DNA of 64,000 bases from Aristolochia californica (GCA_029961685.1 JARWKL010000013.1:26442922-26506921); one strand, 5' to 3'; shown: positions 35,001 to 45,339, counted from the stretch's first letter. Notes: generated by a model not told the origin, from the sequence alone. A program made the numbers and translations.

Positions 35001-36241
35001 CATGTCTTCCTATAGAAAATATACCCCCTAGATATCCATAAAGATTGAATAGGGGAGTCCCAAAAAAACAGTATGAACCTGATCTTGAAGCCAAGACCAA
35101 ATATGCAATCAATAACTATGTGTCCTCCCATAGCTTGACTAAATCGTATGCATTTACTGTTGATCAATTATCCAGGGTTTCTATACCTAGTAATGTGCAA
35201 GATGCATTAGCTGATCCAAAATGGAAAAAGGCGATGAACGAAGAGATGGAGACTCTACAAAAAAATGCCACTTGGGAACTTGTTCCCCAACCTAAAGGAG
35301 TAAAGACAATTGGATGTCGATGGGTGTTCACATTGAAACTCAAATCGGGTAGAAGTATTGACATATATAAAGTTCGGCTAGTTGCAAAGAGATATACGTA
35401 GAGGTATGGGATAGACTATCAAGATACTTTTGCACCAATAGCTAAGATCAATACAATTCACATTCTTATATCTATAGCAGCAAATAGAGATTGGCCTCTG
35501 CAACAATTTAACGTTTAAAATGTCTTCCTCAATGGAGACTTAGAAGAAGAAGTCTACATGGAGCTACCACCTAGAGTTAAAAATGGTTCTTTGTGTCAAG
35601 GTAAAGTCTGTAAATTGAAAAGTCATTGTACGGGCTGAAACAATCACCTAGAGCATGGTTTGGGAAATTCTCGGATACAATGAAGGAGTTTGGCTATAAG
35701 CAAAGTAACTCAGATCACACTTTGTTTATCAAACACTAAGAAGAAAAAGTAATAGTTTTAATTGTATATGTTGATGATAAGGTCGTGACAGGAGATGACC
35801 CATGTGAAATGCAAGTTTTATAGGAACATTTAGCCACTAAATTCGAAATGAGGATCTCGGACAACTTAAATATTTTTTCGGGGTTGAGGTTGCAAGATCG
35901 AAACATGGAGTCTTCCTTTCACAGCGAAAATATGTGTTGCATATTCTAGCCAAAACCAGAATGCTTGACTGTAAACCAATAGAGACACCCATGGAAATGA
36001 ATCATAAGCTCAGAATTCATCCAAATCAAATCTCAGCAGACAAAGGGCGTTATCAGCGATTAGTTGGAAGATTAATCTACATATCACACACAAGGCCCGA
36101 TGTAGCATATGCAGTGAGCGTGGTGAGTCAGTTCATGCATGCACCAAGTGAAGAACATATGGAAGCAGTCTATCGGATCTTGAGATACATAAAGAGTGCT
36201 CCAAGAAAAGGTTTGTTATTCTCAAAAAATGGTATCTCCAA
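32091..36241 (+). mobile_element. Ty1/copia retrotransposon, 3'-truncated (copia C)
   Basis: A putative 5' LTR (about 32091-32247, TGTAGG...TTTACA) is followed by a primer site TGGTATAAGAGC (32248-32259). Domains in order: gag (SWLIDSMCP, near 32700), protease (WIIDTCASAHMT, near 33457; Cys replaces the Gly of DTG), integrase (CELAKSHRIAY near 33970, VLQSDNGTEFV near 34220, TYTPQKNGLAERKN near 34315), and reverse transcriptase (NEEMETLQKNATWELV near 35240, VYVDDKVVTGDD near 35766) through the RT tail (RPDVAYAVSVVSQFM, near 36095). Stops are frequent. RNase H and the 3' LTR are missing: at 36242 the sequence switches to the CBF triplicate block. Confidence 0.9.
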
Positions 36242-36995
36242 TATTTGACTTCTCTCTGAGGATTGAGAAGTTTTTTTCCGCTGCATAAGAGCTATTGATG
36301 ATGGATTGGTCTCCAAGTGGGAGATTTTTAAGTTGAGGAGTCTAATTAATGCCTTACATAGAGTCTAATTAATGCCTTACGTAATGTTAAAAAAACTTAC
36401 CCTTTTCCCTAAAAATGACCATTTGTCCTATGTAAAAATCTTCTCTTTAAATTTCTCATCAATAATGTAGGTCACATGAAATTTTTTGAGACCTACGGAA
36501 GCCATATCAAAGTTGGGAAGATTTTCTTTGCAACTCTCTAGGTAGCACTATTCAAATGAAAATTTTTGTTGGAGCAATTTCTATTCAACAACAAGTTTCT
36601 ATCTAGGGATATGTTTGAACATATTTTTTTGTTCAAAATTTCTTATTCAGCTAGGGCTTTTGTTCCACAATCATGTTTGACCATTTTTCTTTGTTCAAAC
36701 ATTTTTTGTCTTATTGTGACTTATGCTCTAAAAGTATTTTCCTTCTCCCAACAAAGAAGTACCAAACTTCTTGCACATTCCTATGAATCGCAAAAAAGGC
36801 AACACATCGTCCCTGCCGACTTCTTTTTACTAACCTCAATTTTGGACCACTTCATGGAATCACTTCCTCTAGAACCAAATGGAAATGTCTAGCCTTACAT
36901 AGTGGCGAACCCAAATTAGGTTAAATGGCAACTCAACATAACTTGATCTGATTTACTAACCTCAATTTTGGACCACTTCATGAACTTATATTATA

Positions 36996-37001
36996 ACCGA
37001 C
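36996..37001 (+). promoter_or_regulatory. CRT/DRE core (ACCGAC) upstream of copy 6
   Basis: The same conserved context as before copies 5 and 7, 563 bp before the ATG. Confidence 0.45.
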
Positions 37002-37418
37002 CTCTATGAAAACCGAAATGCAATTAGAAAAAATCCGACTCGAACCATTGGCAAATGCCTCTAGAATTACAGAATGGTATTGAATTAGCAAAAAATTGCT
37101 ATCGGTTAGTTGATTATAAAAGTGACCCAAAATTAAACGGTTCCTTACATACTCTACCAAATATTGTGATTTGTGTGGAGAAGGGAGGAGAAGATAGATA
37201 GAAAGAATCCATTTAAAAAGAGAAAGGAAAAGGAACGATATTGAATTGAATTTATAAAACTCGGATTGGAGTAGACTTAATCTTTTCGTGTACATGCAAG
37301 ATGGAAAAGTAGACCAGAAGTCAGACTAACCGAGTTAACCAAGCCGCCCGCACGAGGGAACATCGGCGGCAGTTGACTGAGCACGTCAGCAGGAAGAGAG
37401 CACGAGAGAAAGGGCAAT

Positions 37419-37424
37419 ACGCGG
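37419..37424 (+). promoter_or_regulatory. CGCG-box (ACGCGG) before copy 6
   Basis: A VCGCGB match 140 bp before the ATG. The second box present in copy 7 (GCGCGT) reads GTGCGT here, a single C-to-T loss. Confidence 0.45.
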
Positions 37425-37495
37425 GTGCGTAGAAACCGAATGACAGGCGCCTCTGAAACGAGTTCTATCTTGTCTGCACGGCTCTTTATCCTTCG

Positions 37496-37502
37496 TATAA
37501 GT
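37496..37502 (+). promoter_or_regulatory. TATA-like box of copy 6
   Basis: TATAAGT, 63 bp before the ATG. The same box is found at 42256 for copy 7. Transcription would start near 37525-37530, downstream of the out-of-frame ATG at 37503. Confidence 0.5.
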
Positions 37503-37558
37503 ATGCTCGATCAGCTTCACACTCCTCACTTTCTTGTTCACTCCTCCACTGGTGCGCA

Positions 37559-38215
37559 ATGGACAGCTTCTCAGCCTTCTCTACTTGTTCCTCGCCCCAA
37601 TCAATCAACAGCGACTGCACGCCCTTCTCCGAGGAAGATACTTTTCCGAACTTGGCATCCAAGTGCCCCAAGAAAAGAGCGGGGAGGAAAAAGTTCCGGG
37701 AGACTCGACACCCCGTGTACCGAGGCGTCAGACGACGGAACGGGGGAAGATGGGTGTGCGAGGTGCGCGAACCCGTCAAGCAATCCAGAGTATGGCTTGG
37801 CACGTATCCGACGGCGGAGATGGCTGCCAGAGCACATGATGTTGCGGCTATGGCGTTTCGTGGTCGATCGGCGTGCATCAACTTCGCAGACTCGGCTTGG
37901 CTGCTGCCTATTCCCGATACAGGCGATCCGAGAGACATACAAAAGGCAGCTGCAGAAGCGGCGGAGATGTTCCGGCTGCCAGTAGACGAACAAAAGACCG
38001 CTTTTTCTACTCAGAATGAAGAAGTTTCAAAAGAGGATATCCCCGCAGAAGACGAGAGAATTTTGCCGGATTGTTGGCTTTACCTAGAAGAAGAAGCGGC
38101 TTTCACCATGACGGGTTTGCCATTGGCTGCTCCTCTATGTCACGAAGGTGGGTTTCACTGGGCTGACAAAGAAGAACCCAACGACCACATCTCACTCTGG
38201 AGCTTCTCCGTTTGA
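37559..38215 (+). CDS. CBF/DREB1: CBF/DREB1 AP2 transcription factor, copy 6
   Basis: An intronless 218-residue protein. The signature [16 protein letters not shown] (about 37-52) and AP2 domain (53-110) are identical to copy 7 up to residue 106. DSAWLL starts at 111 and the end is LWSFSV. From residue 107 on it differs from copy 7 at 11 positions, including Ile107 for Leu, Ala110 for Thr, Cys for Tyr in the [10 protein letters not shown] segment, and CH for SD in the APLCHEGGF segment. Coding and upstream DNA from 37432 to 37876 is identical to copy 7 except one base. The longer frame starting at 37425 in another register is a shadow. Confidence 0.97.
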   Translation: MDSFSAFSTCSSPQSINSDCTPFSEEDTFPNLASKCPKKRAGRKKFRETRHPVYRGVRRRNGGRWVCEVREPVKQSRVWLGTYPTAEMAARAHDVAAMAFRGRSACINFADSAWLLPIPDTGDPRDIQKAAAEAAEMFRLPVDEQKTAFSTQNEEVSKEDIPAEDERILPDCWLYLEEEAAFTMTGLPLAAPLCHEGGFHWADKEEPNDHISLWSFSV

Positions 38216-38336
38216 TTCTCTCACTATATACCTTGAACTTCCATTTTTTCCGATTATTACATGTACGTAATTTATTTTTTCACGGTACTGTAAGGGAAAG
38301 ACAGGGCTCTCTGTAAATGAATTTAGATTTGTTACT

Positions 38337-39440
38337 ACGAATGTACATTTGCAAGAACTAAGAAGCCTTTCATCTTTCAATTTTGCCAATCAGAGATGTT
38401 GCTGCTGAGGGAAAATCTCATGCCTACTTCGCCTGAATGAACTGCACGACGGAGAGGAGAGAGTGGAGTGACAGAGAGGTGAAGAGGTAGACGCAGAGGG
38501 ATGGAGAGTGGGGACAAGAAAGAGAAATGAGAAAGTGATAGATGACGAGGGTTCAATGTGAAGATATTTGCACTAGCAGCAATTTATAATTTCTTCATGG
38601 AATTCAAGCTCCTTGAACATTACAATGCGAGAAGATGATCCTCGAGAAGCCATGGGGGTGGCTCTCCTTGACTTATCCCCTTCACAGAGCCAAATATGAT
38701 ATCCTCAACCAAGGCCACTATCTCCTAAAGGTCCATAGGAATACTTGATGCATCTGCATCTGCATTTTCCTTCCTTTCTTGCATACCATCCTATTAAAAT
38801 AGACCAAAATTTAATATTAATCTTTAAAAAATAAAATTTACAATATAAATTACTTCAAATTAATTATCATTCTTACATATTAGCATCGACTATGAGCGTT
38901 TCTAAAGAAATCAACATCACTAACTTCTTCCAACAAATTTATCATACAAGATGTAGAATAACTGCAATAAATATAAAAAAAATGTCTCAAAATATCCACA
39001 AAAAGGACTTTAGTCACTACAATGTCAAATTGCATCGACATAAACCCTAAACCCTAATTAAAATTGTAATGCTTAAATTCAAAATGTTTTACCAAAAAAT
39101 GTTAGACTATGAAGTGGGTGCACCACCACTGCCAATCCTCCATAAAAGCTCTGCAATAAGATTCCAACTTTCCTTGAGGATGACACTCATTTGTCTTGAA
39201 CCAACCATGTATATTCCCTCGTGTGATCCCGAGACACATCCCCCATATAGCATTGCACATTGTCATGTGTTCTCATCATGAAATAGTCAACTATGAACTC
39301 CTTCAAGAAAAAAAAATCTGAAACATTGCAACCAAAATTTGTAATAAAGGAAAATGCAAAAGTAAGAAACAAAAAAATGAAATTCTTACCATGATGTATG
39401 GGTATGTGTAAAAATTCTTCATGTTTATATTCCATAAACC
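38337..39440. other. spacer after CBF copy 6
   Basis: Similarity to the copy-7 block stops near 38337. The stretch 38440-38560 is rich in GAGAGA-type purines. On the minus strand, 38640-38780 has a short open phrase (EDIIFGSVKGISQGEPPPWLLEDH) that may be a DNA-transposon relic, which I cannot assign. The rest is AT-rich. Confidence 0.4.
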
Positions 39441-40645
39441 TTAGAATAATTAAGTTGTAGAATCTAATTAACACCTTACACAAAGTCAGAACACGGATCA
39501 TTGCTTAAACACGCTCCAAGACAGTGGTATCAAAAGTTTGACATCTTCATGAGTAGTATTGGTTTCTTGAGGACTCAGGTGGATAATTAATGTTATCTAC
39601 AGAACCTTGTATCATTCTAATACTATATGTTGATGACATATTGATTGAAGATGCTTGCAAATAGGAAATAATTAATTGAAAATAGAGTTGTCCAAAAAGT
39701 TTGCAATGAAGGATTTGGGTGCTACAAAACAAATCCTTGGGATGACGATTACTAGGGATACTGATGTCTAAAAACTGTCACTAGAAGAATATGTGAAGAA
39801 GGTGATGAGCAGGTTCAACATGAATGATGCAAAACAAGATAGCACTCCTTTGGTTAATCACTTTAGGATATCTAAGGAGCGCTCACCTGATACAGAGTAG
39901 AAGCTAGCCTACATGGCCTATATGTCTTATGTTTTTCCTATTGGCAGTCTCATGTATGCCATGGTGTGAAGTAGACCAGACATAGCTAATGCAGTGGGAG
40001 TTGTGAGTAGATAAATGAGTAATCCAGGTAAAAAATATTGGGAAACAGTAAAGTAGATTCTTAGGTATTTGAGAGGCATCGCAAACTCAACCTTATGTTT
40101 CAAAAAGTCAGACTTGGGATTATAGGGTTACGTAGATGCTGACGTGGCTGGAGACATTGATGGCAAGAAGAGTGTCATTGGATATGTATACACATTGGGT
40201 GGTACAATAGCTAGTTATGTCTCCAAGTTGTAGAAGATAGTTGGTCCTTCTACTATTGAGGTCGAATATGTCGTCATGACCGAAGATAGCAAAGAGATGG
40301 TATGGTTGCAGTCTTTCTTAGAATAATTAGGTGTCAAACATGGGAAAAATGTATTATATTGTGACAGTAAGAGTGCTACTCATTTAATAAAGAACCATGT
40401 TAATCATGCCACAACAATGCACATATAGGTGCGTTTTCACTTCATTAGATCGGCTCTGGAGGATGGAGTCTTATCACTTGAGAAGATTCAAGGGAGTCAA
40501 AAACTGGCTAATATGTTGATGAAAACTCTTATGATTGAGAAACTGAAGTTGTGTGCAACTTCAATTGGACTTCTCTCTAAGGATTGAGAAGTTTTTTTCG
40601 CTGCATAGGAGCTATTGATGATGGATTAGTCTCCAAGTGGGAGAT
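39441..40645 (+). mobile_element. internally deleted Ty1/copia (copia E)
   Basis: An LTR start (TTAAGTTGTAGAATC, 39450) is followed by a degenerate primer site, TGGTATCAAAAG (39525-39536). After a large internal deletion come reverse transcriptase remains (LYVDDILIEDA near 39628, KDLGATKQILGM near 39712, SRPDIANAVGVVSR near 39970) and RNase H remains (GYVDADVAGDIDGKKSVIGY near 40128, LYCDSKSATHLIKN near 40356). The polypurine tract is at about 40631-40644. The 3' LTR starts at about 40646 (TTTTAAGTTGTGGAGTC). Stops are frequent. Confidence 0.85.
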
Positions 40646-41706
40646 TTTTAAGTTGTGGAGTCTAATTAATGCCTTACATAATATTCAAAAAACTTATTTT
40701 TTCCCCTAAAAATGACATGTTGTCCTATGTAAAAATCAATGAAATACAACTCCAAAATTATGAGAAAATAATTTAAAAACTTCTCTTTAAATTTCTCATC
40801 ACTAATGTAGGTCACATGAAATTTTTTGAGACCTATGCAAGGCATATCGAAGCTTGGAAGATCTTCTTTGCAACTCTCTAGGTTGCACTATTCAAATGAA
40901 AAAAATTGTCGAAGAAACTTCTGTTATATAGGAGGCTTCTATCTAGAAATATGTTTGAACATATTTTTTTGTTCAATATTTCTTAGTCAGCTAGGGTTTT
41001 TGTTCCAAAATCATGTTTGAACATTTTTCTTTGTTCAGACATTTCTTTTTTTATTGGGACTTTTAGTATTTTCTTTCCCCACAACAAATAACTACCAAAC
41101 TTCATGCACATTCCTAAGAATCACAAAAAGGCAACACATTGTCCCTACCTTGATATATCCACAGTCAGCAATCTTCAGATTTGGTATTTCCATGTATTAT
41201 CATTCCTTGTTGTTGCTTCGCTCAATTTGATTCATTGAACTTTCAACAAAAATTGGTGATAACTTTTGTTTTTTTCTGTACAATTGAGCATTTATTCAAT
41301 AAAAAGAGTTTTTTTTCCATATGTGGAACATCATAAAGGTCAATCTATTGTTTTGATGTGAGTCGATGGTGCAGTTACATGATGGTTGACTAGATTGGTG
41401 GGGCAGAAATGCATTGATCATTGGGGGGTGATGTACCAATCCAAAAATGGTTAGGACAATATGGTTAATACTCTGTATATCTCATTTAATTAATTAGTAT
41501 ATTAATTTATTCTAATTCTACATTAAATTACTTATTAGTGTAATAATCATATTTATTTTGGTTAATTATATATTTAGGTATATATTCTATTTAAGTATAT
41601 TATAAAAAAAGTTACTCATTCTCTTGTTTACATCATATTTTAATTTTGGACACCGACACTGAAAATTATTTTTCGGTGCATTTGAACTCGCTCACACTAA
41701 CACCAA

Positions 41707-41712
41707 CACGTG
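41707..41712 (+). promoter_or_regulatory. G-box (CACGTG) far upstream of copy 7
   Basis: A perfect palindromic G-box 612 bp before the ATG, in the AT-rich segment unique to this block. Confidence 0.35.
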
Positions 41713-41760
41713 TTTGAACTTGAACTAATTCATTCACTTTCACTTTTAACCTATCTTATA

Positions 41761-41766
41761 ACCGAC
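41761..41766 (+). promoter_or_regulatory. CRT/DRE core (ACCGAC) upstream of copy 7
   Basis: The same conserved context as before copies 5 and 6, 558 bp before the ATG. Confidence 0.45.
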
Positions 41767-42178
41767 CTCCATGAAAACCCGTATTCAATTAGAAAAAATC
41801 CGACTTGAACTATAGGCACATGCCTCTAGAATTAGAGAACGGTATTCAATTAGCTAAAAATTTCTATCAGTTAGGTAACTCATAAAAGTGATACTTTAAT
41901 ATTGTGATTTGTGTGGATAGGGGAAGAGAAGTTAGATAGTAAGTATCCATTTGAAAAGAGAAAGGAAAAGGAACAATATTGAATTGAATTTATACAACTC
42001 GGATTGGACTAATAGACTATGTTTAATCCAACTTAAATCTTTCGTGTGACAAATAATGTACATGCAAGATTCATAAGTAGACCAGAAGTCGGACTACATC
42101 AAGTTAACCAAACCGCCCGCACGAGGGAACGTCGGCGGCAGTTGACTGAGCACGCAGCAGGAGGAGAGCATGACCAAA

Positions 42179-42190
42179 ACGCGGGCGCGT
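42179..42190 (+). promoter_or_regulatory. double CGCG-box before copy 7
   Basis: ACGCGG (42179-42184) directly abuts GCGCGT (42185-42190). Both match VCGCGB. They lie about 130-140 bp before the ATG, the same place as in copies 5 and 6. Confidence 0.5.
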
Positions 42191-42255
42191 GGAAACCGAA
42201 TGACAGGCGCCTCTGAAACGAGTTCTATCTTGTCTGCACGGCTCTTTATCCTTCG

Positions 42256-42262
42256 TATAAGT
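42256..42262 (+). promoter_or_regulatory. TATA-like box of copy 7
   Basis: TATAAGT, 63 bp before the ATG, identical to copy 6. Confidence 0.5.
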
Positions 42263-42318
42263 ATGCTCGATCAGCTTCACACTCGTCACTTTCTTGTTCA
42301 CTCCTCCACTGGTGCGCA

Positions 42319-42975
42319 ATGGACAGCTTCTCAGCCTTCTCTACTTGTTCCTCGCCCCAATCAATCAACAGCGACTGCACGCCCTTCTCCGAGGAAGATA
42401 CTTTTCCGAACTTGGCATCCAAGTGCCCCAAGAAAAGAGCGGGGAGGAAAAAGTTCCGGGAGACTCGACACCCCGTGTACCGAGGCGTCAGACGACGGAA
42501 CGGGGGAAGATGGGTGTGCGAGGTGCGCGAACCCGTCAAGCAATCCAGAGTATGGCTTGGCACGTATCCGACGGCGGAGATGGCTGCCAGAGCACATGAT
42601 GTTGCGGCTATGGCGTTTCGTGGTCGATCGGCGTGCCTCAACTTCACAGACTCGGCTTGGCTGCTGCCTATTCCCGATACAGGCGATCCAAGAGACATAC
42701 AGAAGGCGGCTGCCGAAGCGGCGGAGATGTTCCGGCTGCCGGTAGAAGAACAGAAGACCGCTTTTTCTACTCAGAATGAAGAAGCTTCAAAAGAGGATAT
42801 CCCCGCGGAAAATGAAAGAATTTTGCGGGATTATTGGCTTTACCTGGAAGAAGAAGCCGCTTTCACCATGACAGGTTTGCCATTGGCTGCTCCACTAAGT
42901 GACGAAGGTGGGTTTCAATGGGATGACAAAGAAGAACCCAACGACCACATCTCACTCTGGAGCTTCTCCGTTTGA
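42319..42975 (+). CDS. CBF/DREB1: CBF/DREB1 AP2 transcription factor, copy 7
   Basis: An intronless 218-residue protein, about 95% identical to copy 6. The signature is at about 37-52, AP2 at 53-110 and DSAWLL from 111; the acidic tail ends in LWSFSV. Thr110 replaces the usual Ala just before DSAW (NFTDSAW). The tail keeps DYWLYLEE as in copy 5, so the second half is closer to copy 5 at some sites (ENE, DYW, WDDKEE), whereas the first half is identical to copy 6. It has the richest set of upstream motifs of the triplet. Confidence 0.97.
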   Translation: MDSFSAFSTCSSPQSINSDCTPFSEEDTFPNLASKCPKKRAGRKKFRETRHPVYRGVRRRNGGRWVCEVREPVKQSRVWLGTYPTAEMAARAHDVAAMAFRGRSACLNFTDSAWLLPIPDTGDPRDIQKAAAEAAEMFRLPVEEQKTAFSTQNEEASKEDIPAENERILRDYWLYLEEEAAFTMTGLPLAAPLSDEGGFQWDDKEEPNDHISLWSFSV

Positions 42976-43091
42976 TTCTCTCACTATATACCTCGAACTT
43001 CCATTTTTTTCGATTCTGACATGTACGCAATTTATTTTTTCACGGTGCTGTGAGGGAAAGACAGGGCTCTCTGTAAATGAATTTAGACTTA

Positions 43092-43197
43092 TTAGCGGAA
43101 GTGACAGCATTATTCTTTATGATCAGTTCATAACTTCCAGCAAAAGAAGACAACCAGAAAATTATTTAGCGGAAGTGACAGTATTATTCTTTATGAT
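43092..43197. repeat. 31-bp spaced direct repeat 3' of copy 7
   Basis: The phrase TAGCGGAAGTGACAG followed by ATTATTCTTTATGAT occurs near 43092-43123 and near 43165-43197 with one mismatch (C/T). It begins where similarity to the copy-6 flank ends. Confidence 0.8.
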
Positions 43198-43531
43198 TAG
43201 AGGAAAACAAAAACCAACTTAGCATTTACAACACAACATTCATTAATGAAGAGCTAATCGTTTCTGGGTTGCGGCAGCTTTCATATTGCTGCAAGTCTGC
43301 AATTGTGATTAATTTTCGCTTTTAAGTCTAAGGTGTTGACAGATAGCCGGTAACGAGATCTACTGTTCCAGGTGGTGGGGGCTTTCAATTGATTCGAAAC
43401 ACACAGAGGGGTACACGGTTGCCCCTGTGAAAGCAACACGCTCTCGGAATTCGGAATTCCAAATAAAAAACGTTTCTTGTTCGACAATTGGACTTATCTG
43501 ATCGTCGTGTCATCCGTCGAGTGTATGCAAA

Positions 43532-43727
43532 ATGCAAAATACAAATTCTTCTTCTTCTTCTCAAGCTTTCTCTGGTCAACTTTCTGTTTCGACGCTTTCT
43601 CTGGTCACACTGTTTACTTTTTTCTGGAAAGTCAGCGATTTCAACCTTTCTATTCCTTTATTATCTCCAGCAGCGATATTGGAAAACCCAGACGTCTCGG
43701 GTCCCCAAATTCAAACACGTAATTTTG
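43532..43727 (+). CDS. possible first exon of an unidentified gene
   Basis: A frame starting MQNTNSSSSSQAFSGQLSV runs toward a GTAAGT donor-like site near 43729. The DNA has an internal repeat GCTTTCTCTGGTCA (about 43564 and 43591). No downstream exon could be found. Serine-rich chance translation of the TTC repeat is the likely alternative. Confidence 0.2.
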
Positions 43728-43814
43728 TAAGTTATGATTTAACCTGGGATCATTTTTTTTTAAATTAAAATTATTAAATTTAATTTAAATATATATATAT
43801 ATATATATTATATA

Positions 43815-44180
43815 CGGCTGATATAGTACGAAAAGCCATTTGGTTCAAAACATGTGGAACAGTTATCTCATGTTTCACACCAAATAGTTTTTCATATTAG
43901 ATCAATCCTTATATACATGGTTGATCCAATACAAAAAGTCATTTGTTGCGAAGCATGTAAAATGCTATATCAATCATCCAATCATAATCAACGACTGAGA
44001 TAGTCATTCCGTATGTTTTGCACCAAATGGTTTTTCGTATTAGATCAGTTGTGTATATATATGATCGGACAGTTGAGATAGCTTTTGATTGGACGATTGA
44101 GAAAGTTTTTTATCATTATCAGATGATTGACATAGCGTTTTACATGTTTCGCACCAAATGGTTTTTCGTATTGGATCTTT
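43815..44180. mobile_element. cluster of MITE-like inverted repeats
   Basis: Arms of the type GATCCAATACAAAAAGCCAT then TTGGTGCGAAACATG occur in both orientations. One hairpin spans about 43815-43905 and a second about 43918-44052; a further right arm lies at 44142-44178. Single arms of the same family lie near 21567 and 50041, and a related one near 45360-45475. No coding is present. The family is mobile-looking and local, but TSDs were not clear. Confidence 0.6.
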
Positions 44181-44640
44181 CGGAAGGAAAAATAAATCGA
44201 TTATTTAAAAGACAAAATTAGTTATTTGAGCATAGAACAAAGGTTAGAAACACCTTAAATAAAATATTAGATAACTCTATTTCAACAACAATATACTACA
44301 AAATTTTGCAATGAAATTCCCACTTCCCTATGGAATAGAAAGAAATATATTATTTCTTTACCTTATACTCAAAACTTTGAAGAGAAGAATACTTAGATCT
44401 TTGTAAAAAGAAATTCAAACTTTGTCGGATAAATGATTACTTAGAAAATCTTATTCCCCATGGAGTTCTACAACTTTTTATATTAATAAAAATAATAAAA
44501 AAGAAAGAGGAGTTCCTTGGTTTATCACCCTTAGTGCTAAAATTAAGAAGCACAAACAAGAATTGTAAAAGGATAAAAATCAAATACCCAAACTGGTGGA
44601 GAAAACATAAATTTCAACCTTTGAAATCATGGAACCACAA

Positions 44641-44889
44641 ATCAAATCAAACATATTTTTTATGATGAATTATTAATCAAAACTTTGGATTCAACAAAGG
44701 AGTCATATTTAATTGAAATTTAATAAAGGTATCAAAAAAATCATGAAAACAATATGTCTATATCTATCAAATCAAACATATTTTTTATGATGAATTATTA
44801 ATCAAAACTTTTGGATTCAACAAAGGAGTCATATTTAATTGAATTTAATAAAGGTATCAAAAAATCATGAAAACAATATGTCTATATCT
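44641..44889. repeat. 125-bp tandem duplication
   Basis: Two adjacent copies (44641-44765 and 44766-44889), each starting ATCAAATCAAACATATTTTT and ending ATGTCTATATCT, differ by a few single-base indels. AT-rich and without coding. Confidence 0.93.
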
Positions 44890-45178
44890 TTTCGGCCAAT
44901 AATAAAAAATGTGATAATGAAAATCATGATGAAGACATCAATTTCTTTTCAAACTCTAAACCTGAAGAAGAGAAAGTTGTGGAAAAAACAACAATCAACA
45001 AGTCTGAAAATACATTTGAAATAAATATAAATAATAAAAAACTAGTATAAAAATCCTTTTATTTTATATATAATAATTTTTAGGATATAAATTGAGGTAT
45101 AAGAATGAACACATAATTTATTGTGATTTAACATTTGTTTTTATTTTTTATTATCAATTATTTTAAAATTTTGACCAG

Positions 45179-45183
45179 AAAAA
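45179..45183 (-). terminator. RNA polymerase III terminator of the tRNA gene
   Basis: On the minus strand, TTTTT lies 19-23 bases after the tRNA discriminator base, the usual Pol III stop signal. Confidence 0.7.
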
Positions 45184-45201
45184 CAACTTAAAGACAAGCG
45201 T

Positions 45202-45275
45202 TGGTCCCGGCGGGGCTCGAACCCGCGACCTTCGGCTCATAAGACCAACGCTCTAACCAACTGAGCTACGGGACC
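45202..45275 (-). tRNA. tRNA-Ile (anticodon UAU)
   Basis: On the minus strand the 73-nt body folds as a complete cloverleaf: acceptor GGTCCCG/CGGGACC, D arm GCTC/GAGC, anticodon stem TTGGT/GCCGA (two G-U pairs), T arm GCGGG/CCCGC with TTCGAGC loop, discriminator A. The loop CTTATGA puts TAT at positions 34-36, which reads AUA (Ile). There is no intron. The internal A box (TAGCTCAGTTGG) and B box (GGTTCGAGCCC) are intact, and a TTTTT terminator follows. Position 37 is G, whereas tRNAs reading A-starting codons normally have A37. Confidence 0.92.
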
Positions 45276-45339
45276 TACACCAAAAACTCTTTTCACAGTA
45301 AATATAACTCTAGAAGCCTTAACCCTAGATCTCTATTAT

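Larger units (their letters stand above)
36242..38336 (+). repeat. CBF triplicate block, copy 6
   Basis: It aligns with 40568-43091. Its first 90 bp are the RNase H tail and polypurine tract of a copia of the 39.4-40.6 kb type (CTCTGAGGATTGAGAAG, then CTCCAAGTGGGAGA), joined directly to copia C. An LTR start TTAAGTTGAGGAGTC follows at about 36329, with an internal duplication of AGTCTAATTAATGCCTTAC. The phrase CTCAATTTTGGACCACTTCATG occurs twice (about 36834 and 36960). Confidence 0.8.
40568..43091 (+). repeat. CBF triplicate block, copy 7
   Basis: It aligns with 36242-38336. In this block the copia tail is continuous with its own upstream pol sequence, so this arrangement looks ancestral and the copy-6 block derived. 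It lacks the second CTCAATTTTGGACC unit of copy 6 and has an AT-rich insertion near 41410-41750. Confidence 0.8.

Noticed and set aside
37503..37505. Upstream out-of-frame ATG before copies 6 and 7 as a translation-repressing uORF
   Set aside because: The TATA-like box ends at 37502, so transcription should start about 25 bp downstream and the ATG would not be in the mRNA.
37425..37985. 186-residue + frame overlapping CBF copy 6 (and the matching 191-residue frame at 42170-42745)
   Set aside because: It is out of register with the AP2 frame and exists only because the conserved coding DNA leaves that frame open. It has no family features.
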